Assembly (NCBI RefSeq): GCF_000017505.1
Contig: NC_009675.1
Coordinates: 496,001 to 560,000 of the forward strand
Source of the DNA: Anaeromyxobacter sp. Fw109-5
GTDB lineage: Bacteria > Myxococcota > Myxococcia > Myxococcales > Anaeromyxobacteraceae
Direction: 5' to 3'
DNA length: 64,000 bases
Each line of letters starts with the position of its first letter. Positions within the stretch are counted from its first letter, which is position 1. Below the pieces are notes generated by a model. That model saw nothing but the letters and a program-made list of their open reading frames with translations. It did no database searches and was not told the origin of the DNA. Position numbers and translations under genes: made by a program. Positions 44,758-53,650 of the stretch are shown here, in pieces.

Positions 44758-45879
44758 GTGCGCGCGCGGCTCTCGGTCGGGCGCGACGGCGAGGTCCTCG
44801 TGCCGCCGCGCGAGGCGGAGGCGCTCGGGCTCGGCGGCGGCGGGGAGGTCGACCTCGTCTCCGCCCGCGGCGCGTTCGCGCTGCTCGTGCCCGCCCGCGG
44901 GGACGAGGCGCCGCGGGCCTGGTTCGCGGGGTCGCTCGCGGCCCTCACCGTGCCGGAGGTGATCCAGTTCGTCTTCACCTCCCTGAAGACCGGCGTGCTC
45001 CTCCTCGCCTTCGGCGAGGACGCGGCCCGCGCCGCGCCCGACACGCCCGACCGGCTGCGCCGCAAGAGCATCTACTTCCGCGACGGGCAGGTGGTGTTCG
45101 CCTCGTCGAGCGACCCCTCCGATCGGCTCGGGCCGGTCCTCCTGCGCGAGGGGCTCGTCGGGGAGGAGGAGCTCGCGCGCTGCGCCCGCCTCGCCCGCGC
45201 CGGGCGCCCGCTCGGGCAGGTCCTCGTGGACGAGGGCGTCCTCGGGCCCGGCCAGCTCTACGAGGGCGTCACGCGGCAGGTCCGCGAGATCGTCCTCGGC
45301 GCGTTCGCGGAGCTGACCGGCGAGTTCGCGTTCCTCGAGGGCCCGGTGGACGACGCCACCGCGGTGAAGCTGCCGGAGCGGACCCGGGAGCTCCTCCTCG
45401 CGGGGATGAAGCGCCTCGAGGAGGCGGAGGCGGCGCGCGCCGCCGCCACCACCCCCGGGCCGGGCGAGCCCGAGGTCACCATCGAGATCGCGCCGCCCGA
45501 GCCCGCCGCGCCCGCGCGCGCGAGCGGGCCCTTCGAGACCTACCGGCGCATCTTCCGGCGCGTGCACGCGGCGCTCGCCGCGGTCACCCCCGACGCCGCG
45601 GATCGCCTGAACGGCTACCTGGCCCAGCTCCCGGACAAGCGCCGCGCCCCGTTCGCGGGGGTGCACGTCCAGCACGACGGCGACCTCGACGTCGCGCAGG
45701 TGCTCGGGAACGTGAGCGCGGCCGGTGCCCACCGCGGGGCGGCGGCGCGGGCGCGGGCGCTCGAGGCGCTCGACGAGCTGCTCGCGTTCGCGCTGTTCGA
45801 GGCCAAGAACCGGCTGCCGCGCGAGGAGGCCGAGCGGCTCCTGCGCGAGGTGGGCCGGATGCAGGTGGGGAAGGGGTAG
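44758..45879 (+). CDS. DUF4388 (PATAN-like) domain protein
   Basis: 373 residues from a GTG. The first 45 residues look like a small swapped-hairpin/AbrB-like unit (SVGRDGEVLVPPREAEALGL, VDLVSARGAFALLVPARG). The DUF4388 core follows: WFAGSLAALTVPEVIQFVFTSLKTGVLLLAF, SIYFRDGQVVFASSSDPSDRLGPVLLREGLV, GQVLVDEGVLGPGQLYEGVTRQVREIVLGAF. Such proteins are frequent in Myxococcota near chemosensory and polarity genes and probably act as protein-interaction adaptors. The C-terminal 110 residues are helical and unassigned. The stop codon abuts a composite repeat. Confidence 0.8.
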   Translation: MRARLSVGRDGEVLVPPREAEALGLGGGGEVDLVSARGAFALLVPARGDEAPRAWFAGSLAALTVPEVIQFVFTSLKTGVLLLAFGEDAARAAPDTPDRLRRKSIYFRDGQVVFASSSDPSDRLGPVLLREGLVGEEELARCARLARAGRPLGQVLVDEGVLGPGQLYEGVTRQVREIVLGAFAELTGEFAFLEGPVDDATAVKLPERTRELLLAGMKRLEEAEAARAAATTPGPGEPEVTIEIAPPEPAAPARASGPFETYRRIFRRVHAALAAVTPDAADRLNGYLAQLPDKRRAPFAGVHVQHDGDLDVAQVLGNVSAAGAHRGAAARARALEALDELLAFALFEAKNRLPREEAERLLREVGRMQVGKG

Positions 45880-45880
45880 G

Positions 45881-46034
45881 TCGGGGTCCCTCGACTCCGC
45901 TCCACCGCGGGGCGGCGGGGCTACGCTCGGGATGACCGGCCTCAGGAGATCCAGGTCGGGGTCGGGGTCGGGGTCGGGGTCGAGATCGACGTCCGGAAGT
46001 GGTTCGCTCGCCCTGAGCTTGTCGAAGGGCGAGC
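45881..46034. repeat. composite interspersed repeat between the DUF4388 gene and pyrF
   Basis: Starts directly at the upstream stop codon: GGTCGGGGTCCCTCGACTCC, CGGGGCTACGCTCGGGATG, ACCGGCCTCAGGAGATCC, then a GGTCGG hexamer run (45955-45981), and ends with CCCTGAGCTTGTCGAAGGGC. The inverse of its core is found in frame in cheR. Confidence 0.75.
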
Positions 46035-46097
46035 GGCCGAGCTCGGCGGCCGAGGGCCGCGGGCGCCATGGGTCGTTCACACGGAGGAGCCAACCGC

Positions 46098-46781
46098 ATG
46101 CAGCCCAAGGACCGCATCTGCGCCGCCATCGACTTTCCGTCCTGGTCCGCCGCCGAGCCGTTCGCGCGCGCGGTGGCGCCCGAGGTCGGCATGCTCAAGG
46201 TCGGCCTGGAGCTGTTCGTCGCCGAGGGTCCGCCCGTGGTGCGCGCCGCCGCGGCGCTCGGGAGGCCCGTGTTCCTCGACCTGAAGCTCCACGACATCCC
46301 CAACACCGTGGAGGGCGCGGCCCGCTCGGCGGCGGCGAGCGGCGCGTCGCTCCTCACGGTGCACGCCTCCGGGGGCGCGGAGATGGTCCGCGCCGCCGTG
46401 CGCGGCGCGGGCCCGGGCGTGCGGGTGCTCGCGGTGACGGTGCTCACGAGCCTCGACGCGGCCGCGCTCGACGCGATCGGCCTCGCCGGTCCGCCCGAGG
46501 ACGCGGTGGTGCGGCTCGCGAGGCTCGCGGTCGGGGCCGGTGCCGGCGGCATCGTCTGCTCCCCGCACGAGGTCGCCGCCGTCCGCGCGGCGGTCGGCGC
46601 CGGCCCGCTCCTCGTCATCCCCGGCGTGCGCCCCGCGGGCGCCGCGAAGGGCGATCAGGCCCGCGTCGCGACGCCCGCCGAGGCGGTGCGCTCCGGCGCG
46701 GACGTGCTCGTCATCGGCCGCCCCCTGCGCGAGGGTGGCGATCCCGGCGCCGCGGCGCGGGCGATCGCGGGGACGCTGTAG
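46098..46781 (+). CDS. pyrF: orotidine-5'-phosphate decarboxylase
   Basis: 227 residues from the ATG at 46098, with GGAGGAG upstream. [31 protein letters not shown], the catalytic Asp-Lys-Asp set in [68 protein letters not shown] and [13 protein letters not shown]. It makes UMP in pyrimidine synthesis. Normal length for the short bacterial type. It stands alone, after a repeat and ahead of a hydrolase gene with its own promoter. Confidence 0.96.
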   Translation: MQPKDRICAAIDFPSWSAAEPFARAVAPEVGMLKVGLELFVAEGPPVVRAAAALGRPVFLDLKLHDIPNTVEGAARSAAASGASLLTVHASGGAEMVRAAVRGAGPGVRVLAVTVLTSLDAAALDAIGLAGPPEDAVVRLARLAVGAGAGGIVCSPHEVAAVRAAVGAGPLLVIPGVRPAGAAKGDQARVATPAEAVRSGADVLVIGRPLREGGDPGAAARAIAGTL

Positions 46782-46837
46782 CGGGCGCTCGAATCGCGTC
46801 GGGCGGGGACGCCACGGTGCGCGCTCGCGCCGCCGAT

Positions 46838-46843
46838 TATCCT
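46838..46843 (+). promoter_or_regulatory. -10 element of the dehalogenase-like gene
   Basis: TATCCT (extended GATTATCCT), 6 nt before the ATG at 46850, with no Shine-Dalgarno sequence. Leaderless transcript likely. Confidence 0.4.
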
Positions 46844-46849
46844 CGGCGC

Positions 46850-47761
46850 ATGCCCGAGCTCTTCCCCGGCTTCACGGTCCACGATCTCGAGACCCGCGGC
46901 GCGCGGATCCACGCGCGGGCCGGCGGGAGCGGGCCGCCGGTGCTCCTGCTCCACGGCTACCCGCAGACCCACGCCATCTGGCACCGGGTGGCGGGGCCGC
47001 TCGCCGCGCGGTTCAGCGTGGTCGCCGCCGATCTGCGGGGCTACGGCGACAGCGGGAAGCCCCCGAGCGCGCCGGACCACGCTCCGTACTCGAAGCGCGC
47101 GATGGCGCAGGACCTCGTGGAGGCGATGGGCCTGCTCGGCTTCGAGTCGTTCCACGTCGTCGGCCACGACCGCGGGGCGCGCGTCGGGCACCGGCTCTCG
47201 GTCGATCACGCCGCGCGCGCACGCTCCCTGACCGTCCTCGACATCGCGCCGACCCTCGCCATGTACGAGCAGACCGACATGGACTTCGCGAGGGCGTACT
47301 ACCACTGGTTCTTCCTCATCCAGCCCGAGCCCTTGCCGGAGCGGCTCATCGGCGCGGACCCCGGGTTCTTCCTGCGCGAGAAGCTGCGCGGCTGGAGCCA
47401 GGGCCGCTGGCCGTTCGAGGCCGCCGCCTTCGCCGAGTACCTGCGGTGCTTCGAGGACCCCGCCACGATCCACGCGTCGTGCGAGGACTACCGCGCCGCG
47501 GCGACGATCGACCTGGAGCACGATCGCGCGGACCGGGACGCCGGACGCCGGGTGCGCTGCCCGGTGCTCGCGTCGTGGGGCGAGCGCGGAACCGTCCATC
47601 GATGCTTCCGGCCGCTGGAGGAGTGGCGGCGCGTGGCCGACGGGGACGTCGGCGGCGGCCCGCTGCCCTCCGGCCACTACCTGCCGGAGGAGGTGCCGGA
47701 GCTGCTGCTGCGGGAGCTGCTGCCGTTCCTCGAGCGCGCGGAGACGGCTCCGCGCGCTTGA
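46850..47761 (+). CDS. alpha/beta hydrolase, haloacetate dehalogenase / epoxide hydrolase type
   Basis: 303 residues. LLLHGYPQTHAIWHRVAGPLA (oxyanion region), DLRGYGDSGKP, then the nucleophile elbow VVGHDRGARVGHRL with Asp instead of Ser, which marks epoxide hydrolases and fluoroacetate dehalogenases. YYHWFFLIQPEPLPERLIG closely follows the fluoroacetate dehalogenase style, CPVLASWGERGTV carries the acid region, and SGHYLPEEVPELL the catalytic His. It probably hydrolyses a haloacid or epoxide; the substrate is not decided by sequence. A halide-binding Trp (WHRV) is plausible. Confidence 0.82.
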   Translation: MPELFPGFTVHDLETRGARIHARAGGSGPPVLLLHGYPQTHAIWHRVAGPLAARFSVVAADLRGYGDSGKPPSAPDHAPYSKRAMAQDLVEAMGLLGFESFHVVGHDRGARVGHRLSVDHAARARSLTVLDIAPTLAMYEQTDMDFARAYYHWFFLIQPEPLPERLIGADPGFFLREKLRGWSQGRWPFEAAAFAEYLRCFEDPATIHASCEDYRAAATIDLEHDRADRDAGRRVRCPVLASWGERGTVHRCFRPLEEWRRVADGDVGGGPLPSGHYLPEEVPELLLRELLPFLERAETAPRA

Positions 47762-47934
47762 CGCGCTCGGACGTCGCCCGGCGCGGCGCGGGCGTCGAAT
47801 CGCTCTCACACTCGGCTGACCTGCACCCCCTGGGACGATCCGCCGGCGCGCTCCAGCGTCGAGGCGGCCCACCTTCGCGCGGCGCGCGCGGGCGCCGCGA
47901 TTACCACCCGCCTGCGATCGAAAGGAGCCTGACG

Positions 47935-48597
47935 ATGCCCCTCCGAATCAACGACGAGGCGCCGAACTTCACGGCGCAGACCACCCAGGGCCCGATCGAC
48001 TTCCACCAGTGGATCGGGAACCAGTGGGTGATCCTCTTCTCTCACCCCAAGGACTTCACGCCGGTGTGCACCACGGAGCTCGGCTACATGGCGCGCATCA
48101 AGCCCGAGTTCGACAGGCGCAACACGAAGGTCATCGGCCTGAGCGTGGACTCCGTCGCGGACCACGCGAGGTGGGCGCACGACATCCAGGAGACCCAGGG
48201 CGCGGCGCCCAACTACCCCATCATCGGCGACGCCGACTTCGAGGTCTCGAAGCTCTACGACATGCTGCCGGCGACGGTCAGCGGCGACGCCAAGGCGCGC
48301 ACGCCGGCCGACAACCAGACGGTGCGCACCGTCTTCCTCATCGGGCCGGACAAGAGGATCAAGCTCATCCTGATGTACCCGATGACCACCGGTCGCAACT
48401 TCGACGAGGTGCTCCGGGTCCTGGACTCCATCCAGCTCACGGCCAAGTACCGGGTGGCGACTCCCGCGAACTGGCATCAGGGCGACGACGTCATCATCGC
48501 CGGCTCCGTGAGCGACGAAGAGGCGAGGAGGCAGTACCCGGAGGGCTGGCGCGCCCCCCGGCCTTACCTCCGCTTCGTTCACCAGCCGACCCGGTAG
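47935..48597 (+). CDS. 1-Cys peroxiredoxin (Prx6 type)
   Basis: 220 residues from the ATG at 47935, with AAAGGAG upstream. NDEAPNFTAQTTQGPIDFHQ and the peroxidatic site SHPKDFTPVCTTELGYM (PxxxTxxC, with Cys46 or close), IGLSVDSVADHARWAHDI, YPIIGDADFEVSKLYDML and the long C-terminal domain (GRNFDEVLRVLDSIQLTAKYRVATPANWH) are typical of Prx6. It reduces H2O2 and alkyl peroxides in the cytoplasm. The resolving Cys of 2-Cys enzymes is absent. Confidence 0.95.
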   Translation: MPLRINDEAPNFTAQTTQGPIDFHQWIGNQWVILFSHPKDFTPVCTTELGYMARIKPEFDRRNTKVIGLSVDSVADHARWAHDIQETQGAAPNYPIIGDADFEVSKLYDMLPATVSGDAKARTPADNQTVRTVFLIGPDKRIKLILMYPMTTGRNFDEVLRVLDSIQLTAKYRVATPANWHQGDDVIIAGSVSDEEARRQYPEGWRAPRPYLRFVHQPTR

Positions 48598-48740
48598 TCC
48601 TCCAGGCGCGTCCGCGACCCCGCCATCCACCTCATCGAGCGCCGCGGCGAGCATCCGCACACGCTCGGTGTCGGCGTGAGGCGAGCGCGGGCGCTCGGTC
48701 CTTGCTTGCACGGCCGACACGCGGCCCGGCCGCGTCGGAG

Positions 48741-49145
48741 CTATGCGCCCAGCGCCGCCCCGAGACGCTCGAGGATCGCGGGCCAGCCTCCCTTCATCCC
48801 CTCCCAGGCGCCACGGGCGAGGGGCGAGTCGAGATCGAACCCCTCGTGCGTGAGGGACAGACGAGTGCCCTCGCCCTCCGCGGAGAGGCGCCACGTGACG
48901 GTGGTGTCGAGCGAGCCGGTCGCGAACCGGTAGCTGAACAGCCGCTCGTGCTCGACCGCGGTCACCTCGCACGGCTGCTTTCCGAACCTGCCCATGTCGA
49001 GCGTGAAGCGGTGGCCGACCACGGGGCGCACGTCGCCGGCGGCCCACCACCTCGCGTGGAGCTCGGGGTCGGTGAGGGCGCGCCACACCGCGGCCGGTGG
49101 GTGGGGATAGACGTGCTCGAGGTGGATCATCCCGGGGGTGCTCAT
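48741..49145 (-). CDS. SRPBCC (AHSA1-like) domain protein
   Basis: 134 residues from the ATG at 49145 that overlaps the arsR stop (ATGA). IHLEHVYPHPPAAVWRALTDPELHARWWA, GHRFTLDMGRF, CEVTAVEHERLFSYRF, TTVTWRLSAEGEGTRLSLTHEGFD and GWPAILERLGAAL trace the AHSA1/START-like ligand-binding fold. ArsR-SRPBCC pairs are common in bacteria; the SRPBCC protein is thought to bind a hydrophobic ligand or work with the regulator. Function unproven. Confidence 0.9.
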   Translation of the reverse strand: MSTPGMIHLEHVYPHPPAAVWRALTDPELHARWWAAGDVRPVVGHRFTLDMGRFGKQPCEVTAVEHERLFSYRFATGSLDTTVTWRLSAEGEGTRLSLTHEGFDLDSPLARGAWEGMKGGWPAILERLGAALGA

Positions 49146-49459
49146 CGCGTCTTCTCCTTGTCGAGGACTTCGCCGAGGGCCACGAGCCGGCGCTCCCAGT
49201 AGCGCGAGAACGCCTCGAGCCACGTGTCCACCTCGGAGAGGGGACGGGGATCGAGGTGGTAATACCGCTCGCGTCCGCGCGGCTCCTCGCGGACGAGCCG
49301 CGCCTGGCGCAGCACCTGGAGGTGCTCCGAGATGGCCGGCCGCCCCACGTCGAAGCCGGCGGCGAGGTCCTTCACGGCGCGAGGACCCTTCCGGAGCTGC
49401 ATCAGGATGTTTCGGCGGACGGGATTCGCGAGCGCCGAGAACACGTCGGGCTGCGGCAT
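49142..49459 (-). CDS. ArsR-family winged-helix repressor
   Basis: 105 residues using the ATG at 49459. VFSALANPVRRNILMQLRKGPRAVKDLAAGFDVGRPAISEHLQVLRQARLVREEPRGRERYYHLDP is rebuilt from adjoining segments, here noted as the helix-turn-helix 'RPAISEHLQVL' and wing 'GRERYYHL'. No metal-binding Cys pair (ELCVCDL type) is present, so it is not a classical metal sensor. An ATG 12 bp upstream lies inside the predicted -10 and is unlikely. It is probably autoregulated from the palindrome in its own promoter and co-transcribed with the SRPBCC gene. Confidence 0.9.
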   Translation of the reverse strand: MPQPDVFSALANPVRRNILMQLRKGPRAVKDLAAGFDVGRPAISEHLQVLRQARLVREEPRGRERYYHLDPRPLSEVDTWLEAFSRYWERRLVALGEVLDKEKTR

Positions 49460-49466
49460 GCAGGGA

Positions 49467-49512
49467 AACATAGGTCGGGAGATCCCGACGCGTCAACAGA
49501 ACCCGACGCGTC
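49467..49512 (-). promoter_or_regulatory. arsR promoter with a palindromic operator in the spacer
   Basis: Minus strand: TTGACG (49496-49491), 18-bp spacer, TATGTT (49472-49467), then 7 nt to the ATG at 49459. The spacer contains the perfect inverted repeat GTCGGGA-TC-TCCCGAC (49489-49474). CCCGACGCGTC on the plus strand is repeated at 49484-49494 and 49502-49512, which suggests a second operator. Confidence 0.6.
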
Positions 49513-49886
49513 GCTCCGCGGCCGCTCCGCTCTTGCTCCGGGGCGGGCGCGCGAGCCCGGCGCTCGCCGGGGAGCCGCGCCTGGACAAGCGTCGGTCGAG
49601 GGTCTAAACGACCGTGCGCGATTCGGAAACAGCGCGCCGAAGCCGCGCCCGCGGGACGGCGCGCGAGCCCCGAGGGGCGAAGCGCGCCCGGGCCCCGCGT
49701 AGCAGGGGTGGGGCCCCGACGAGCTTCGCTCGGCGGGGCGGGGGCGCAGCCCCCGTCAGGACATGGCTAAACCATGGCGTGATTCGCGACACCGAAGGTG
49801 ATCGCGAGTCACGAACCATGGTTTAGTACGGAGCGTGCATGGTCCGCCGGCAGCGGCCGTGCGAGGCCGCGGGGAGGCGGCCTGCC
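49513..49886. other. gene-free region before the glycosyltransferase
   Basis: No credible gene. It contains GC-rich palindromic words (GAGCCCCGAGGGGC, GGGGCGCAGCCCC) and the long nested hairpin at 49767-49826. A ribosome site (GGGGAGG) for the glycosyltransferase lies at the right end. Confidence 0.45.
49767..49826. repeat. long nested hairpin, second copy
   Basis: CTAAACCATGG + CGTGATTCGCGA + CACC-GAA-GGTG + A + TCGCGAGTCACG + AA + CCATGGTTTAG folds into a stem of about 27 pairs with one mismatch and a 2-nt bulge. Its core matches the hairpin at 5286-5348. It ends 60 bp before the glycosyltransferase start. Confidence 0.7.
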
Positions 49887-51194
49887 ATGCGCATCGCGCT
49901 CCTCACCGCCGGCTCCCGTGGCGACGTCCAGCCCTACCTCGCGCTCGCGCGGGCGCTCGCGCGGTCCGGCCACGCCTGCACGCTCGTCACGCAGCGCGTG
50001 TTCGCACCGCTCGCGGCGGAGTACGGCGTCACGTTTCACGCAGCGGGCGGCGACGACTGGCCGACACCGGAGAGCGTCCGGGAGCGGGTGCGCAATGGCG
50101 AGCTCGCGGAGCTCGCGGGCAAGAGGAACAGCTTCTCCCAGCTCTCGCTCGTCGCGGCGCTCTTCGCGCGACACATGACGCGGTTCACGGCCGACGCGCT
50201 GCCGGCCTGCGAGGGCGTGGACGCGGTGGCGTTCGCGCCGATGGCGGCCGTCGCGGGCCACTCCCTCGCCGAGAAGCTCCGGGTCCCCTTCGTGCCGGCG
50301 CTGCTCGCGCCGGCCTTCTCCACCCGCGAGTTCCCGAGCGTCCTGTTCCCCCCGCGCGCGAGCTTCATCCCCGGCTACAACCGCCTGAGCCACTGGGCGG
50401 CGGAGCGCCTCCTGTGGCGCCTCAACCGGGAGAGCGCGATCCGGCTGCGGCGCGACGTCCTGGGGCTCCCCCCTTACCCGCGCTCCGCCTTCGAGCTCAT
50501 GCATCGAGCCGAGCCGCCGGTGCTCGTCGGCGTGAGCCCGAACGTCGTGCCGCGGCCGCGGGACTGGGCCCCGTACCTGCACCTGACCGGCTACTGGTTC
50601 CTCGACGAGCCGTCCGGGTGGAACCCGCCGGCGAGGATCGCTCGGTTCCTCGCGTCGGGCTCGCCGCCCGTCTGCGTCGGCTTCGGCAGCATGGTGAGCG
50701 AAGATCCGAGGGGCGACGTCCGGATCGTCGCGGAGGCGCTCGATCGTGTCGGTCGACGCGGGATCCTCCTGTCCGGCTGGGCCGGCCTCGACGACCACGC
50801 CGCGGACCTCCCGTCGAGCATCCTGCCGCTCGACTCCATCCCTCACTCCTGGCTGTTCCCGCGCGTCGCCGCAGTCGTGCACCACGGCGGCGCCGGGACC
50901 ACCGCGGCTGCCCTCCGCGCCGGGGTCCCGCAGGTCGTCGTGCCGTTCATCACCGATCAGCCGTTCTGGGGCGACCGGGTGCGGCGCCTGGGCGTCGGAC
51001 CGGCGCCGATCCCGCGTGCACGCCTCACGGCGGAACGACTGGCCAGGGCGATCGCGTGCGCCCTCGAGCGCGGGGCGATGACGGCGCGCGCGCGGGACCT
51101 CGGCCACACGATCCGCGCGGAGGACGGCGCGCGCCTCGCGGTGGAGATCCTCGAGCGGGAGCTGGGGCGCGGGCGGCGCCGGGCGCCCGGATGA
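49887..51194 (+). CDS. UGT/MGT-type glycosyltransferase
   Basis: 435 residues from the ATG at 49887, with GGGGAGG upstream. RIALLTAGSRGDVQPYLALARALARSGH is the GT-B N-terminal nucleotide-sugar signature seen in GT1/GT28 and sterol-glucosyltransferase-like enzymes. The donor-binding C-domain has PVCVGFGSMVS, ILLSGWAGL, and the PSPG-like HHGGAGTTAAALRAGVPQVVVPFITDQPFWGDRV. It probably glycosylates a lipid, sterol-like or secondary-metabolite acceptor. No biosynthetic cluster is adjacent, so the acceptor is unknown. Confidence 0.88.
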   Translation: MRIALLTAGSRGDVQPYLALARALARSGHACTLVTQRVFAPLAAEYGVTFHAAGGDDWPTPESVRERVRNGELAELAGKRNSFSQLSLVAALFARHMTRFTADALPACEGVDAVAFAPMAAVAGHSLAEKLRVPFVPALLAPAFSTREFPSVLFPPRASFIPGYNRLSHWAAERLLWRLNRESAIRLRRDVLGLPPYPRSAFELMHRAEPPVLVGVSPNVVPRPRDWAPYLHLTGYWFLDEPSGWNPPARIARFLASGSPPVCVGFGSMVSEDPRGDVRIVAEALDRVGRRGILLSGWAGLDDHAADLPSSILPLDSIPHSWLFPRVAAVVHHGGAGTTAAALRAGVPQVVVPFITDQPFWGDRVRRLGVGPAPIPRARLTAERLARAIACALERGAMTARARDLGHTIRAEDGARLAVEILERELGRGRRRAPG

Positions 51195-51319
51195 TCACGT
51201 GCGGGCTACGCCCGCCCCGTCGATCTCACGGTCGGGCACGGCTGCGTGGGCTCCACTTCGTCGTGACCTTGGCGTACCACGCTCGCCGGGCGCGCCGCCC
51301 GCCCGGCCGCGGTGGTCGC

Positions 51320-53650
51320 CTACAGGCGCCTCGCGGGCTTCGGCTCCCCGCGATCGCCGCGGGCGCGAGGCGAGCGGTCCTCGAGCGGACCGGCTCCCCT
51401 GCCGTAGACGTGACGATACGCCCCGTAGCTCCCGAGGACGCGCTTCACGTAGTCCCGCGTCTCCGTGATGGGGATCTTCTCGACCCACACGTCGACGTCC
51501 TCGTCCGGCCTCGCCCGCACCCATCGCCACACCGCGACCGGGCCCGCGTTGTAGGCCGCCACCGCCCGGACCATCGAGCCCTCGTACTCCGAGAGCAGCT
51601 CCGCGAGGTAGGCCGCGCCCAGGCGGATGTTGAGCGCAGGCCGGTGCAGCATGCCCGGGTTCACGCGGCCGAGCTTCAGCCCGCGCGCCACGTCCTGCGC
51701 GGTGCGCGGCATCAGCTGCGTGAGGCCGCGGGCACCGGTCGCCGAGCGCGCCCACGGGTTGAAGCGGCTCTCCTCCCGCATCAGCGCCTGCAGGAGATCC
51801 GGATCGACGCTCGAGGCCTTCGCCCATCGCTCGACCAGGCTCCGGAAGGGCAGCGGGTACGTCGCGCGCCAGACGTCGGCGGTGCGATCGTCGATCCCGC
51901 CCGTCAGCGTGCGCCCGAGCGTGGTGCGCGCGACGTAGGCGGCGGCCGCGGAGCTCCCGCTTCGCTGCAGGGCTTCCACGAGCAGGCGCGCCGCGTCCTC
52001 GGGCAGGCTGCGCCGATCGATGGCGAGCAGCTCGGCCGCGCCGTCGGGCAGCTGCATCCGCAGGAGCTCCACCCCCGCGAGGAACCGCGGGTCGTCCCCC
52101 AGCGGCCCCGCCTCCAGCGGCCACACCGTCGCCGCCGCGTAGGACGACGCCGTGCGGTGGGACGCCACGAGCGGCGCGAGGTCGGGGAGCCGCGCGCGGG
52201 CGAGCAGGCCGTACCACTCCGCGGGGTGATCGGCGGCCAGCGCGGCGAACGCGGGCGCGGCCGCGGCGTCGCCCTTGTCCGCGAGCGTGCGCGCCCGCCA
52301 GTAGCGCGACCGGAGGCGCTGCTCGCGCCCGAGGCCGGGGAGGCGGTCCAGCCGGTCGAGCGCGGCGAGCGCCTCCTCGTGCGCGCCGGCCGTCCGGTGC
52401 TCCCACGCGAGCCGGAAGAGCGCCTCGGGAGCGAAGTTGCCCGTGGCGTAGCGGGCGGCCACCTGCTCGAGTCGCTCCAGCGCGACGGCCCGTCGTCCGC
52501 CGCGCAGGTCGAGCTCGGCGGCGAAGAACAGCGCGTCGTCGGCGAAGGCGTGGCCGGGGTACTCGTGCGCCAGCGCCTCGTAGGTGCGCACCGCGTCCTG
52601 CCCGATCACCGACTGCGAATACCCGAGCACGTACATCGCCTGAGGCCGAAGCTCGGAGCTCTTGCACGCCTCGACCATCGGTCCGAGCTCCGCGGCTGCC
52701 TTGCGGTGCTGCCGCTCCTTCCGGAGCGCGTTGCCGATCACGAACGACGCGGTGCAGGCGTGCTCGTCGGGCAGCGGGGTCTTCACCTGCCGCGCCAGCC
52801 GCAACGCCTCGAGGTTGTCGTGGAACGCGAGGAACGACTCGGCTCGCCGCAGCCGCCATCGGTTCGGGATCGGGAGCTCCTTCAGGCGTTCCCAGACGAC
52901 CTTCGCCTCGCGCGAGAGCGGGCTCGTGGCCCACAGCTCGAGCATGGCCCGGTGCTCGCACGGGTAGTCGCCCTTCTTCTGGCACAGCCGCGCGGCGGCG
53001 AGCAGCGCCTTCCGTCTCACCGCATCGTGGCGAGGGATGGCCGGCAGCTCGCGCAGCGGGACGAGCGCGTCGAGCGCCCCGTCGAGATCCAGCCCGCGCT
53101 CGAGCACCCGGGAGCGCCCGAGCCGGGCCTCGGCGTAGAGCGTGGAGCCGGGGCTCACCTGCGCGTAGACGTCGGCGGCGGCGCGGCGCTTCCGCAGCCG
53201 CTCCAGGGCGCGTGCCGCGTGGAAGAGGCAGTGGTCCCGCATCCGCGGGTAGTCGTCGGCGAGGGCCCGGAGCTCGACGACCGCCGAGGCGGGGGCGTCG
53301 CGCAGCGCGGACACGGCGCGCAGGTACCGCACCGGCGGCTGCTCTCCACGCAGCCGCGCGCGTGCGCGCGCATGGCTGCCACGGTCGAAGAGCGCCTTGG
53401 CCTCGGCGAGCTCGCCCGAGGCGAAGTAGGGCGCGAAGTCGCCCTCCGTGTAACGGCGGGTGACCCCCTGCGAGCGCGAGGCGCTCTCCAGCAGGTCTTC
53501 GAGCTGACTCTCCGCGACGGGAGCGTCGCCCTCGGCCTCCTGCGCGGGAGCTGCCGTCGCCCACATGGCCCCGACGAGCACGGCGAGCCAGCGACACCCG
53601 GATCGCGTGCGGAGCCGGCGCGAGCCGGTATGCCTCGTCACTCGATGCAC
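51320..53650 (-). CDS. Slt70-type soluble lytic murein transglycosylase
   Basis: 776 residues. A signal peptide (WLAVLVGAMWATAAPAQ) and a long superhelical TPR-like region (about 60-590; repeats such as ALFDRGSHARARARLRG, AYVARTTLGRTLTGG) precede a C-terminal goose-lysozyme-like SLT domain: LMREESRFNPWARSATGARGLTQLMPRTAQDVA with catalytic Glu, ALNIRLGAAYLAELL and VAAYNAGPVAVWRWV. It cleaves glycan strands with 1,6-anhydro product formation in the periplasm. Longer than E. coli Slt70 by about 130 residues, in the helical part. The C-terminal 25 residues are Arg/Pro-rich. Confidence 0.92.
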   Translation of the reverse strand: MHRVTRHTGSRRLRTRSGCRWLAVLVGAMWATAAPAQEAEGDAPVAESQLEDLLESASRSQGVTRRYTEGDFAPYFASGELAEAKALFDRGSHARARARLRGEQPPVRYLRAVSALRDAPASAVVELRALADDYPRMRDHCLFHAARALERLRKRRAAADVYAQVSPGSTLYAEARLGRSRVLERGLDLDGALDALVPLRELPAIPRHDAVRRKALLAAARLCQKKGDYPCEHRAMLELWATSPLSREAKVVWERLKELPIPNRWRLRRAESFLAFHDNLEALRLARQVKTPLPDEHACTASFVIGNALRKERQHRKAAAELGPMVEACKSSELRPQAMYVLGYSQSVIGQDAVRTYEALAHEYPGHAFADDALFFAAELDLRGGRRAVALERLEQVAARYATGNFAPEALFRLAWEHRTAGAHEEALAALDRLDRLPGLGREQRLRSRYWRARTLADKGDAAAAPAFAALAADHPAEWYGLLARARLPDLAPLVASHRTASSYAAATVWPLEAGPLGDDPRFLAGVELLRMQLPDGAAELLAIDRRSLPEDAARLLVEALQRSGSSAAAAYVARTTLGRTLTGGIDDRTADVWRATYPLPFRSLVERWAKASSVDPDLLQALMREESRFNPWARSATGARGLTQLMPRTAQDVARGLKLGRVNPGMLHRPALNIRLGAAYLAELLSEYEGSMVRAVAAYNAGPVAVWRWVRARPDEDVDVWVEKIPITETRDYVKRVLGSYGAYRHVYGRGAGPLEDRSPRARGDRGEPKPARRL

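Noticed and set aside
46010-46034. Intrinsic terminator at CCCTGAGCTTGTCGAAGGGC
   Set aside because: The stem is short, no T-tract follows, and the sequence is a widespread repeat word, so it is treated as part of the composite repeat.
42919-46080. Minus-strand frame of about 1,050 codons opposite proS, the DUF4388 gene and the repeat
   Set aside because: It is the antisense shadow of proS and its neighbour; codon and amino-acid use are Arg/His/Leu-rich, as expected of such shadows.
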